Origin: Synchiropus splendidus | Lineage: Eukaryota; Chordata; Actinopteri; Syngnathiformes; Callionymidae | Assembly (NCBI RefSeq): GCF_027744825.2 | Contig: NC_071336.1 | Span: 10,107,001-10,171,000, forward strand | DNA length: 64,000 bases | Direction: 5' to 3' | Shown: one piece after another, positions 26,064-44,244 of the stretch | Numbering within the stretch: position 1 is the first letter of the stretch | Layout: every line of letters starts with the position of its first letter | The notes under the pieces: model-generated | What the model saw: only the letters and a program-made list of their open reading frames with translations | Databases searched by the model: none | What the model was told of the DNA's origin: nothing | Made by a program: the position numbers and the translations under genes

Positions 26064-29000
26064 AAGACTTATATAGTTATGCATCACTGGTGTTGGTTTA
26101 CCTTTCCTGTCTCAATGTTGATACAGACACCACGTGTAGATTGGTTTGTTTACACTTACATCATATATTTCATGACAATGTATTCAACAAAAGCCCTTTC
26201 TTTTAAAAGGATGACACAATGTGAAACTTTTTGTCATTAATATTATTCACAGTGTTAAAATTGAGCCATTAGTGGCAATATGGTGGCAGCAGCACGTCCT
26301 CTGTGCATGCAAATGAGCGCGGTGGCAGGTGCAGCAGCAGCCCTGTTTGGCTCTGGAGTGGACGGGTGGGAGGGAAGTGAGTGGAAGGAGACTTTTAGCA
26401 TGCATAGTGTTCATGTGATACACTTAAGATGTCAAGAAGAAGAATGTCAATCCCTAAAGAAAACATACAACAGCAACTTCCCAGGATTGAAATGGAGCCA
26501 TCCAATATCATCAAAAATATACTAGTATTTGCTAAAGAGTAAAAGCTCATATATTTCCACAGGCTAAAGGAGCATTTTGAATGAATTCTGAACAAATGTT
26601 TTAATTTTTGTGATGCCTTTTGTTCTTTTTTTTGTTTGTTTCTAGCGGTAGTGAATATTAAAAACGTGCCATCTATTCCAAATATTTCCACTGCCTAAAA
26701 ATGTCCTGCTTGTATTCACGCTAAAAATACCATGGATACCCTTGACAAGATTAGGTCGAATTTCCTCTGTCTCGGAAACGTCAGCGAGTGGAGGAATGAA
26801 GATCTGGCAGGAGCGCTGAGCAGACTTGAGGCTTAGGTAAATGACAGACAATTACCATCTTAAATACACTGTCAAAAAGTAATTTGCTTCACTCAAGCCA
26901 CAGGCCTGATATTTGCACCGCAACACAGTTGCTATATTCAAATAAACCACTATTCATTCTCTCAGCTGCTATTTACCCATAAATCCTGCCCTGCAACACA
27001 GTCCTAAATGAGAGCGTGATTCCCATGAATGCCGCTGGTGATAGTCTTTTGACATGTGTCATTGGTGAACGCTGCACTGAGGTACGGGAGGCTTGGCTTC
27101 CAGGTCAGGCAGGGTGATGTATGTTATCCCAGCTGGAGGACCTGGTTCATGTTGATAATTGTATTATTAGACTGTAGAACCGTGGTCTGACAGGACACAG
27201 AGAAAGAAATGACATTGAAAATGTGAACCACCTATACGCTGATCTGTGGATGTACACCACCAAAGCATAAACAATGAAGTCCTATTTTGTTGCAATAGCA
27301 TCACACCGTTTTCAGAAATGGCGTTGCATCTCAATGACTCTGCAGAAAGTGAGAGAGAATCACAATATCCATATCACTCCACTGAACTCTGAAGCGGCTC
27401 GTGAGAGACCAGGGGCAAGTTGAGGCTATAAAATTGGTCTGGATATTCTTCTCAGCGTTCCAGCTTTGTGACTTCCATTGACATTTGTACTGAAATATGA
27501 TTACCTTGTGTCAAGGCACAGTGATATCTGCAGTAGGTGAGCAATGCGTTTAATTCCAAAGACCTTGTAGACTCGCTGAGCTCATTATTGGACTCTCAAT
27601 TCACTTAGCACACTTCCTTAGGTGACACATTGATCTGGGCAATATGCTTGAAAGCAGTGTCGTGCAAAATAACTCTCACCCAGCTCCTCTTGCATGTAAT
27701 CCCCTCAGTATCACGTCTCTCTGAACTCCCCTACTCCTCCCCTCCTTGGAAGAAGGAACTAAGAATAACTGATGAAAAATGGAAGTGACGCCACTCGGCA
27801 AACATTGATTCAGGCCTCCTTTAGTTCAGCTCTTAATCGGAGTGAGGGGGAACATGCACAGGCATGCACTGCAGCTTTGTGAATCAGAACCAAATGTGGC
27901 ACGAATTTGCTTTGGAAAGATACGAGGTGACACAAAAATCTCAGCGTGCGCACACACACGTGGACAGAGACACCGAAATGTGAAACAACAGGAGCAGGAT
28001 GCACAGAAATCTGCGAGCCTCTGGCCAGAAGTAGGTTGAGGAGGGGGGTTATTATGTAAGCAATGATAGCGCTCCTTTTCAGAGCGACCTAAACTCACAA
28101 GACAAACTGCACCTTCCTGCTCGCAGCACTCTCCGTGGGTTTATTATAGGCAGAATAAATAATGACCCCTGGTGTAATGTACAGGCTGCGCAGGGCTGAC
28201 ACAGGCTGCTCAGCGCTTCCAGATTTACAGCCAAAAACCAAGTGCAGGATCAAAGATGGTGCTTCAGCTGATCAATACCAACGGGCATCTGGCAACGGAC
28301 ATGTAAAATACGCCCATAAAGGTTGTCTCAGGTGTTTTTAAGGCGGCGATGATTAGCTGCAGATGAATCCACAATAGTCTCCGATTGATTTTCCATCACT
28401 GTATTGTTTTTTCCCCTCCGTCTATAACCAAATTTACTATTTATAAACCTGTCGATGGTGCGCACTGATGCAAAGGTGCACCTTTGCCCTCTCAGGCCCC
28501 GTGGCACACACCTTTACAAGATCCCTTCAATATTTCACAGACAAAACACAAACAGAGGGTAATTCCTCACAATGATTGCTTACAAAACAGCTTTTGTATC
28601 TTCTCACAAGTGTTGTCGTTTATAGATTTCCTCACCCGATTCATTGCAGCTCTAATTTCCCCAGGCCTCCGCCAGCCGGCCAGCTCATGAATGTGTCAAA
28701 GCTTGGTAGAGAGAATCCACGTCAATATCCAATTTAATTATTTATTTCCAGGGGTCCATTAGGACGTCAACAAGTAAAAAATGGTTTCATTATTTTATTT
28801 TATTTTTTTTAAGTGCTGACTTAGGCGGTAATGGTTCCGCAAATAACCCTGGCGTATGACATGCATCGCAACGTAGCCAACAATAAGGGACAGTGAAATC
28901 CTCTTTTACTCTTCCATTAAATGAATTCATTCAAAACACAAAAAATTGTGAATAAAATGAACGCTGAGACAATAAATGTGAAACTATACATTCGGCTACA

Positions 29001-31178
29001 TAAAGAAGCAAATTGGCTGCCACCACAAGTCAGGCCCCTCCACCAATTCGCTGGTGAATGCTCCCTTCTCGCACCCTCCTTCACCACATCCATGAACCTC
29101 AATGGTTGTCTCCTTCTGCTTCTGTTGCCTGGTACAAACTGCACTATCTCTGTTGGGAACTCTGCAAAGCAAACCCGTTCAGGAAGCCAGGTGAGGTCAC
29201 CGTGTGGCATCTGGTGACCAAGTCATTTTTTGTTTGCACTACAATTTCGCTGACATCTTTCTTGGTTGGCCCCCCCCCTCCCCTGTATTATGATTATTGT
29301 TTCTTGTTTATTATTAGTATTACCATTATTATTGAAGGACAATTTTTTGGGGAAGGAAATGACATGACAAATTGTTCCTCCTTTAATATTGATATTCAAA
29401 ACATTAAAATGAATACACCTTATTCAAATTAAATATGTAAATAAATAAACAAATAATAAAAGAAGAGATCAAAATATGAAAGTACGCTAACATATCAATG
29501 ATGTGCAGTATGTGTTGATAAAAAAAAAAATCAATTGAAAACAAAACACTGCCTTAATTTACTATTTAACAGTACAATCGTTAAAAATGTTTAAGAAAAT
29601 GCATTCTCACTGCATGGAACCTGTTGCAGTGAAGTCAGACTCCACAGCAGTAACCACCTGTGCCATATGGCTGAGTGAACACCAGCCAACAAACCCTGTG
29701 CCCAGCGACCAGCACTTAACTAGCTATAACAAGGCACTAATGTGCTTCCATATTGACACGGTAAACACAAGGTGGGAACAGCTGCCTCATTCACCCGAAA
29801 GTGATGTTGCAGCTGCAGAAAAAGTCAAATGCTCAGTTAAATCATAACTTTTGAGTCCATCTAAGAGAAAAAAGTTCCTCGATACCTTTATAGATCCACA
29901 CAAAATGAACACTCCACACTGGCAGGTTCATGTAAAAATCACTACACTCACAAACAGGGGTGAATGTAAAATACTCAAAAATATCATGTCTTTTTCATAA
30001 AAGGATTGGTATTTAAAGTAAGGATTTTCACCAATAAAAGTGTGTCCAAAGCAGTGTCCAGCAAACGTGTCTCTTCCAAGTCAAGCAGGATGCTACATTG
30101 TCAAGCTTGTCTTTCCTCTTTAATCTTTTCGTAAAATGTCACTGTCACAGAAATTCCAGCAAGGTGTTCCGTGGACACGTTGGTCCAGAGGCAGTGCCTT
30201 CGGATTCTGTCAAGAGTGTCAGAATCACATTGAAAAGGGGATTAAAACCGCGGAAAGCAGGTTGGAATTGGCTTTCGGCTGTCACACTTGGGCTCTCAAA
30301 AGTGCTTAAACAAGTGGTCAGCATTGTGCACTCTCAAGGTGCTAGATTAATCAGCATCCCTTGTCCTTTGTGAGACCTCCGTGAGCGTTCTGCCGCCACC
30401 GAGCCACTGAATCTGTTCCCCCTTTCTCATTGACTTTCAAAGTATTCCATCATGCCTTGTGCTATTTCAAGCATTTCATTTCCCCAGATAAACTCTCACT
30501 GTCTGGATTCTGTCATGTTGCTGTCACACCTCCCACTGTTTACCTTCTTAAGCGCCTGCTAACCACCGCTAAGTGCCAAACAACAAAACCGGCAGAGAGG
30601 CAAGCGTCCAACTGGGGCAAACGTGATCCAAAACAAGCTCTCACTTGTATCCGTGACCATTATCTGGAGAGTAAATATGGGCAATATGCGAGAGGAGGGA
30701 GGAAAATAGAGAGAAAAGGAAGGAGACTTAAGGGGTGAGAAGGGGAGCTGCTTATTCTCACTGGTACCAACTGGACAAGTCTGGAAATATGCTGAGAACT
30801 CTTCAGTCAAAAGGTCAGGAGCAGATATAAAAACATGGTCTGGAAGTTGCAGATAATAAAGTCAAACAATAAAAACAAACCCACAGTGTTTGTGCTATTT
30901 TGACTGTTATGGGATCAAGCTAAGAACAGATTGTGTTTTTACAGAAACTTGCTCATCCGCAGGTTATGTAAAATTTGGTCAGGCAGACGACTAGACCAAC
31001 AAGCACTGAGCAGACACTTAAATACAAGGATGCTAGACGTCTGTGGTATCTGTTCAATGTTCATTGTCATGGCATCAACTTCATTATAATTCTTCACCAA
31101 TTTAAAGCTGGACATACACTGTACGATTTTTGTCCCATTTTGACACATCCAACTATTTTGGGGATCAGGTCGACTTTT
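26064..31178. other. Non-coding
   Basis: No coding exon or repeat family recognised. Short AT-rich and C-run stretches occur (for example nine C near 29270). Confidence 0.55.
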
Positions 31179-35642
<4,464 letters not shown>

Positions 35643-35787
35643 GAGCGGTCCCCATAGAGATGGTGTGACAAACCTGTGCTGTGAGTGAGTATGTTTGTCC
35701 AGCCTCCATTTTCAAAGAGCGGTCCCCATAGAGATGGCGTGACAAGCCTGTGCTGTGAGTGTGTATGTGTGTCCAACCTCCATTTTC
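35643..35787. repeat. Two-copy tandem duplication, unit 74 bp
   Basis: GAGCGGTCCCCATAGAGATG starts both copies (35643 and 35717), and both run through CCTCCATTTTC. About five differences over 71 bases suggest a fairly recent duplication. Confidence 0.9.
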
Positions 35788-36925
35788 TGTTTATATGAGT
35801 GTTAGATAGATCATAAAAACATGAAAGCCAGAGCATTATTTGAGGGATTCCCATTGACTATATAGTCTGTTTTAATGACCTGTCTCAACATTTTGAACAC
35901 CTCCTGATTGTGCTCCCCATGCTGCAGGTCATATCGCTGCCAGAACAGCTGGGTTTCGGCCACACTACAGCGATGTAAACTTGGTTGGTGATAGATTCTG
36001 CATTGAACTATGGTATATCACGAGGAAAAGGAGAACCCAGCAGTGAACCGGGCAGACCCCAGTAGAGAAGCGCTACGATTGGGACTGAGATAAATCTTTG
36101 ATATACTGCCTTCACCCAAGCTTCAGCTCCTGGGGCCAAATTTGTGTGAAAACGCAACCGTCTTTGAACACATTCTGCCCTGTGAACTGCAGACTAAGCC
36201 ATGAAGGACAACTCATGGAAAACGGTGTCATGGAACACAGCCTCAAATAAAGCAACACAATAACTCGACTAAACCTTCCACACTGATCATTTTCCAGCAG
36301 AGCGCATCTGCCGTGACCGCCTTTGTGTAGGCAGCACAATCGCAGCATTTGCGCAGGAAACCAACACTCACAGACCAGAGGGCCTGACAGGTGACTATAA
36401 TCATCATGAAGCGAGTCTCCTCGCCAACCTTGACCAACAAAGCGGGATGTTGTGTGTTTTGATGGAAAGGCGTCCGGTCAGTCAGCTAAATGGTGGAAAA
36501 AATGAAAGGAGGAAAGACGGGAAGGATAGATGGTCGATGAGTTACACATGAATGCAGCTGAACAGCTTTTTAACGGCGCACCAGAGAGTGCTAAGGCTAC
36601 TGCTGTAAATATTAGGCTGGCGGAACAGTCAGCATGCATGTTTGGAAAATTACAGCTACTTGGAAAAGATGTCGAAAGATTATTGCGTAGATAATGGCAC
36701 ACTTAAAACATCCCTCAGCTCTGCACACGTGGCAGTTGATATTATACAGCATCAAGCTTTACTAGACAGCATATCTGACCTTTCTTAACAAAAAGAAATA
36801 CTGCATCAAAGTTGTTTACCACCAACCTCTGATCACGATTTGAGACAAATTTCATCTGAGTATTTTATGCTGCATTCAATGTTGAGGTCCCTCAAATGAC
36901 TGAGTCCTTGAGCGTTCTAAATGTT
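35788..36925. other. Non-coding
   Basis: Nothing recognised. Confidence 0.55.
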
Positions 36926-37135
36926 TTGTATGTTCTCCCGATGCCTGCCTGGGCTGCCCCTAGGCACTCCGGTTTCCTCCTACAGTCCAACTCCTGCAGT
37001 TAACACTAGTTAATGGCTTGAAATTGTCTGTAGGTGTGACTGTGCGCCGCAGTCGCTCCTGCACGCCCAGCAGGCTCCTTCAGGAATGCACAGGTAGATG
37101 GTTCTCCTTCATCCAACACATTGAACGATGAAAAT
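36926..37135 (+). repeat. Dispersed teleost repeat fragment, copy 2
   Basis: GTATGTTCTCCCGATGCCTG, CTCCGGTTTCCTCCTACAGT, AAATTGTCTGTAGGTGTGA and the following C-rich part match the central part of the same repeat consensus. It is the longest copy in the window and is strongly diverged at its 3' side. Confidence 0.65.
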
Positions 37136-40100
37136 TTAAGTAATGGATCTTGTAAAATTGTGCGGCACAATGATAGTATGAAGCAGACAAGAAGAGTAGT
37201 ACAGCATCACAGCTTCTCTTTTTACTGATGATGTCTTTGAAAGTTCAACATCACAGCACCCAAATCAACCCTTTTCATTTCAAAGACATCTATCATTTAC
37301 AAAGTAAATATTTTAATACATTTGATATTCCAATCAATCATTGAGCAACGCAGCATCAGTTATTGAGGTCAGATCTTGAAGCAGTCAGTAGTTATTATAC
37401 TATCCGACTGCAATTATTCATCACCAAAAAGCTGAGGAGGTATTAAAGATTTCTGCCTCTTTTACCAGCAGCTGTATCCCTCCTTAAAATATGCATTCAC
37501 AGTGGATTTTAAATTCTCTGTGGCTGTCCCTAAACTCACAAGAAACAGATGGATGGACGTTGACCCCAGAAATGAAGAAAAAAAAACTGTCTCAGCTGCG
37601 GTTCTCCAGAAGGCAGGAACCAGACAAAGCTTTTATTTGATTATTATTATCGAGTTGACTCGATGGTTTGACCATTTTGTAGGCTGGGGTCAAATTACTG
37701 ATCAGTCATTTGCAGTTCAACAGTCAGAAACAGAAGGAAATGTAAGCAGGATATCAGCAACATAGTGACGCCTCAGAGCCATGAGTGAAAAATAAAGGTT
37801 TGGCTTTGCTAAGACAGGATTATTGACAGTGCTCTCTGATTTTTTAATTTTTTTTTTCAATTTTGAGGACTATGTTGCCGAAGCAGTGGGGAGAACGCTG
37901 ATTGTTTTTTTGTTTGTTTGGTTTTTTTTTTTTTTTTTCACACCAGCCATGTTTAATCAGCCCACAATTGCCTCTGGAAACACGATCTGCAGTGCATTGT
38001 GGGACTTTAAATATATTTTGATACATATTTTGAAATAAAGTGGCAGTCATATTTGAGGACTGTGTTGCATTCACACATTAATTTTGATATGATGGGCAAA
38101 AGTGAGTGCACATGCTAAAATGCAGGCAAAACAGCATTCACATAAACATTTTAAATATGTTTTTAAGAAGGGCTTTATCAGAATAATTCTGTATGTTGCT
38201 GCAAATAATGTGAAAGTTGGGGGCACTACTCTCAATGAAGCAAGAACATGCGTGTTTTTAGTATGTTTGGAGCATCAGGGGACTCCGGGTTTGAATTCCA
38301 CTGAGCATCAACGAAGGCTTCCAAAAACACTTCTCCATCCATGTTATTTAACAGTACTCATTCTTAAGATCAACGGTGAGTGGTGGACTGTCTCTGCGTA
38401 AAGAAGCAAAGGTTAGTGAGCAATAGTTCAGCATTGACTGTTTTTCTTTATTTTCCTGCAATCGCTGTCCAAGGTCCTGTTAGGTTTGCACCGTGCATTT
38501 CTTCAAACTCGCCATTTGGCAAACAATGCGCGAATAAATGACTTAATATTTGAATAGAAATACTTGACTGTGCCTGTCTCAAATTGTACATACAATCTTA
38601 GTAAATCATAGGCGATCTAGGGTGAGGCCCAGTCTACGTCCTAGTACAACCAAACAATCAAAAATCGTCCCTGTACAGTATCTCTACCATGTAACACATT
38701 TTATAAGACATCGATACAGCTATTTATCCTCCACAGACAGGTTGAAAATGCAGTTTTAATGAGCTGCCAAAGATGTCTGATTTTATATTGTGCTTTACTA
38801 GGTGGTTATTCTTTGAGCGAAACCCTCTCAGGGTTTAATGTGATATGTGCAGCAGAGATTTACACGACTCTGAAAATGAGCCCATATCCTTTATTATCTC
38901 TGCACTTCCTCCTAACTTAAGTAATAGACTGAGGACTGTAGTAGTGGACTGTGGTCATGTAGTTGCATGCTTTTGCGTAGTAGGTCTTTAAATAATACAT
39001 AAAGTATATCTGGCGCGGATTACGTCTGGTAGGATCTTGAACACATAAAGGTCAAGGATGTAAATAACAGACAAGCATGCAGCACATACTCCGTTCCATT
39101 TGGGGTTTAATGACATTTATCTATTTATCACATAATCCCACCAGAATCATTGTGCCTTTCCACATGCAGATAAAATGAGTGGGACGTACTTGATGGAATT
39201 AAACCTAATGAGCACATTGGATTTCCTGAACGCAGTCACCAAGAGCTGGACTAAAGCCAAGATACAGAACAGCCTGGATGCCATTTAGGAAAGGGGCACA
39301 CCCTTCAATGAAATAAAATGAATACACATAAAAACTAGAGAACTTGGAACAGAGTTTCAAAATAGAAGCTGCCAGTCACCAGTGATCGATTCTTCCTATT
39401 GAGACAACAGATTCAAATGGATTGAACACAATGCAAAAACAAGGGGCTTTCAAGTTCTGATCCCAGATCATTGTGAGTGTTGTGCAGGTTTGCGACCAGG
39501 TGCATCACAGTTGGATGATAGCAGCTGCAGTGAGCGCTGTAAGAGTGTGCAAGACTGGCTGAAATGGTCTATCATGGGTGATAAATGGGGATTAAACAGT
39601 AGCATAACTGACATCAGGGAGCGGAAATGTGTGAATGCAGCAAAAAAAGGCTTATAGTCTTGTGATGTATGGATTTGTTAAAATACATGTTTAACTGAAT
39701 AACTTGGAATAACTGTTTCTTTCACAGGCGACACTGTGTTACTGTTTTCTCAATTTCATCACCTGACCAGCATGTAGCCTCAGCACCACTGGCACGGCGG
39801 GACGTCACTCTCTGGTCTCCCTCTCCTGAAGAGGCGCAACTGACTGAACTTGACCAAACACGCGCCACTTTGATGGAGGGTGTGGGGGTAGAAAAAAAGA
39901 AAGGTAACCTCAAAGAGCTGTCTCTTACTTGCTGTATATTCCACTGCATTTATACTGAGGCTGGAGGTTTGTTTGTTTTTTGTTGTGTCCTCAAATATCT
40001 CATCTTGCATCCCAAAACGGTTGAGATGCATGTGTCCTACACTGAATGTGTGACCTGATTAAGTCTCCCAAGAGCATTGTTAAATTATAAATCCGGCCAA

Positions 40101-43100
40101 ACTGAACATCAAAATGTTGTCAAATGAAAGCATAATATATTAGAAATATCATTAAAAATACATTGTAGTGGCAATTAGCATCGCATTCCCAGTCACTGTG
40201 GATCTAGTCAAACACTTGCCCATCTGGAGTTCAACTCTTGGTACGACTCCTGTCATTCACAAACACATCAGTTATACATATCCGCCATTTACAACCTGCC
40301 AGTCAAACAACACCACTTGGAAGAAATCTGTGGCCCATATGCAAATGAGCTGAAGCCGTGGAAATGGGAATCTCATCGCTTCCATTCACAGTAATGAGCT
40401 GCGGTTTCTCGCATAGCAAATGGGGCCTCTACGCGGTAATGATATCCAATGACACCTGTCGGACATTGGGCTATTATAATAGGCTGGTGGCGGCTATGCT
40501 AGCTGGAGAGGCTGACTGGCATGACAAGGATCAACGCCTGATCTTTTACACAGCTGGAGACAAGGGGTTCAGAAATAATTTGGTTAGATCAGAGTATAAT
40601 ATCATACTACTTTATGAGATCATGTTTCAATGATGATCTTTGTAGGATGGTCTAAGGAAATGGATGTCGGCATGACAATCTTCAGTAGACTTCCACAGAA
40701 AATCTGTATTAGCGGAAAGGTGCACCACCTGTGTCATGTGAAGTGGTGCCAACAGTATCTGGCCCAGGTGAGTTGGATTCTATTTTTACTATCCTCTGCG
40801 AACAGTTATTTTGGAACTGTGTTTCTTCCTCCGGTTCTCCATCGTTGCCCCTATCAACACTAAAGCAGCAAAATCCTGACATCAAAAGAGGATCAATGTT
40901 TAGGAACCCAAATTCTACTACAGTACAGAACTCTTTCATTTCAAATACTCAATTACACAAATGAATGGCTTAAGATGCGTCCTGACTTACTATGCAAATC
41001 CTTGCTATCGTCTAGATAGGAATCACCAGTAAATTACACTATTATCAGCGTGAAATCTAAATTAGATTATTTTGTCAGAAACTCTTTCTCTCACATTGGA
41101 GTGGGATTGGTTTAGAGCACAGAGAGTCAGAGAAATAGAAGTCTCAGGGTCTTTGTGTTGTACGTCCATATTTCTGTGCCCTTTTTGGGTTTGATAGATA
41201 ACGCTGGCTGTCTGCCTTCTAAGCCAAATGTTAGCCTCGCCCATTTGTCGCTTTCTAACGCAGGAAATCGATTTAATTCAGAATTTACTGGAGAAATAAA
41301 CTTCCTCAAGTGCACACCATATTTTCCTTTTCATTTCAAAGACACAAACACTTTTAAGGACAGCAGTTTATCAAGACCTTGACCAGCCTCACATGGTGGC
41401 TGGGGAAGATTCCTATGCTTCGTGCAAAGAGACTTTTTGTTTACAAATGGCTAGCGTCTGTCACACACTTTTCCATCACAGCATGCAACAAGAGAAGAAA
41501 CAGCCAAGTCATCAAAATTGACATCTGAGAAATACAAGGCTATTTGTACACTCACAATACTTTTATATCAACTAAAACTTTTGAATCCAAATACTATTGG
41601 CAATAGTCATATTAAAGGAATGCAGCAGAACAAATCAAACATCTCAACATTTCAGGAAAGGGTAGCACTCAAGTCAAGAAATGAATAAGAAGCATTGACC
41701 AAGGTTGAGCAGTACTTGGAGAACGTGGACGTGCCAAGAGTATGGGATGTTTTGTCGAGAATTTGGTCGACAAAAAAGGGACAAATCCAGGTTGACAGTA
41801 AAGTAATAGAGTCACAAGCACATGTAAGGATTCAAGCAAAGCCTTCCTTCACACACACTTTGATATCATGCTCCACCAGGGTCCAAGCCTTAAGGGCATC
41901 ATATTATTTTTGTATATTACTCACTTAAAGTCATCATAAAATAATGACAAATGTTAAGCATTTTTTTTTTCTTTAGACTTATTTTTGTAATTTCATGTTT
42001 CGGTAGTCGGTTATCGTGAGGTGATATTAAAATTGACCGTCGATCATTGATTATTTTCGTGAGTGGCCGTCAATGTACTTTTTAGCGCCTCTCGAGATAC
42101 CACTGTTAGGAATAACTCCAGCGCCAACGATATGTAAATCTGAGAATCAACAGACCTTATCTTAAAGCAAAACTACTCATCATCTAGTTGAGTCCAAGTC
42201 CAATGCACGACATATAAATGACAGTCAATGAAACACATGGTGTGAATACGGACACTGGCACTCAAGGTCAGACAGGTGGTGCATTTGTTATTAACAATGA
42301 AAGGTTCCATAGTAGTTTGATCTTCTATCGAGAATATAAAGTAGAGTGCCTCGTGGGAAGGAATACCCCCCAGTCACCGGGTGTTTGCCCCAATATTCAC
42401 TACCTCACTAAGAGCATTTCTGTCTGTCTGATTCTTTTTTGCTTGTTTCTCATCAAAATTTGGGAGTGGGCATGACGGACCATTAGCAAAAGAGGGAAAA
42501 CCTGATGAGGGGCTTATCCATAGTTTCCTCTGGCACTCCGAGTGAGATGAGGCATCGATTGACTGCTGCTCCGTAGCCGATGGACTCCATGAATTATTAA
42601 GCAGGACCTCTTCACGAGGTAAATTGCCTTGATAAGAGGCCACAAAGCTAAGCTACGAGCTATGTTTAGCCCACCTGCCATGGAGAGTAATGTCTGCTAA
42701 AATTAACAATATGCCTTTTATTCCCTCGGCTTGTGGCACCTCCAGGCTTCAGGGTCAATGCTTGTAACAGCAAGTGTTTCATTAACCTTTGACCTCACAA
42801 CGAGGCATTTATGAAGCACTTGGGCCGAGGGCAATGAGGCTCCGGTGACAACCATTTGGGCTGTAACATCCAAACTCAGACCATATATAGAAGATTTGTC
42901 ATTTCAATCCTCACACTTACCTTGGCATGTTGAATTGTACTTATTGTTAGGAATCTAAGGGATCTAGCCAGAAATAAGGATCACGTTATGAGAGATGCGG
43001 ATGATTATGACCGTAAGAAAGAGAAAAATCATCCCGCAGCCATTGTCAGATGCCTCTGCTCCAGATTCTCCACCCACGATGAGGTACAGCATTAAGATAT

Positions 43101-43655
43101 TCTTTGGCTCCACTTATTTCTCTCCCTGCTTCTTTGCTCCTTCTCCTCAGCAATCGCTCAGGTCTTTGTATGTATTGCCTTTTCTGATTCCATCTCCCGA
43201 CACATGGCCATTCCAGAAAATTGATGGCAGACAAAGGCGAGGCAGTGAAGAGACGCCATAATTGTCCGACAACAAAAGGGGTTTCTGTTGGGCGCTAATG
43301 GCACTGGGGCTCTTAAGGAATACAATTAAAGCATTTTCGACTTCTTTTCACAACTTAATTGTGACAGACTGGCACTAAAGATTCATCGATGATGTGGCCT
43401 CTCTTTCATAAGAGCACAGAGGCAAATAACGCAGAGTGGGAAGAAAGGTAAAATCAGCATTGCTGATGCTCTGACTTTGAATGTACTCTGGGAAAGCTCT
43501 GTGACACGTACACAAGGGGGAGGGCACAGTCAGCTAAGCAGTGTGAATATTTCCTAGAATTTAAATAATACATGTGTTGATTTTCTTTTCTTTCCTCTGC
43601 AATCTTGGCTCATACCATCTATTTGACAATGTTTGGTACTAGACGTACTGGTCGA
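37136..43655. other. Non-coding
   Basis: Several homopolymer T runs (near 37921-37938). The open frames are under about 100 codons and show no known motif or good splice borders. Confidence 0.55.
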
Positions 43656-43720
43656 CGCAGTGATGAAGTGATTGGTGCTGCAGCCTCACAGCAAGAAGGC
43701 TGGAGGTTCAACTATTGAAT
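43656..43720 (+). repeat. Dispersed teleost repeat fragment, copy 3 (5' part)
   Basis: The stretch GCTGCAGCCTCACAGCAAGA with AGGCTGGAGGTTCAA corresponds to the 5' part of the repeat (GCTGCCTCACAGCAAGAAGG, GGGTTCGA type). It ends just before the MITE-like element at 43744. Confidence 0.5.
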
Positions 43721-43743
43721 TTGTGTGAGTAGATAAATGGGTG

Positions 43744-44244
43744 TGGTCACACTACGGCCGTGCTATTGAGCGAGAAGAGCGACTGCTCGTTTGGTGCCGA
43801 CAGCTGATGCTCTGCTGTAAATGTGCTAAGCTGCTAAGATGGTCACATATGTTCCCTCGTCTTGTCAAAAGCTAGCAGCTTGTCTTGTCGTGCTACTCTT
43901 AAGACAGTGTTTTCTTTGCAAATCTCCAGAACACTCTGCGTGTCAGCGTCAGGCCAACGTGAACCACTCTGCAGTGCCATGTTGCTGTTGTTAATGGGAA
44001 GCTTCTTGCACACACGCCTGGTTGTGTCATGGTTTACATTTCCCACATTGAATGTACAACTGCCCTGGCAACTCTGTGCACGTGTCGCCAGTGGTGCCGT
44101 TGATTGTGTCAGCACAGCACACCTGACGCAGGCATGCTGTTCCAAGGAAGCGTGCCGTGCTCAGCAGTAGCGCGCTTGCGGTCACACTGATTCTAGAATC
44201 TGGGCTTTTGGCTTCAGCATGGCACGTTGAATCTAGTGTGACCA
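43744..44244. mobile_element. Probable MITE with 11-bp terminal inverted repeats
   Basis: TGGTCACACTA at 43744-43754 is matched exactly by its reverse complement TAGTGTGACCA at 44234-44244. A third near copy, GCGGTCACACTGA, lies inside at 44178-44190. The interior is GC-richer than its surroundings and has no convincing protein. A target-site duplication was not recognised. The ORFs inside are short and cysteine-rich on both strands and are probably shadows. Confidence 0.45.
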
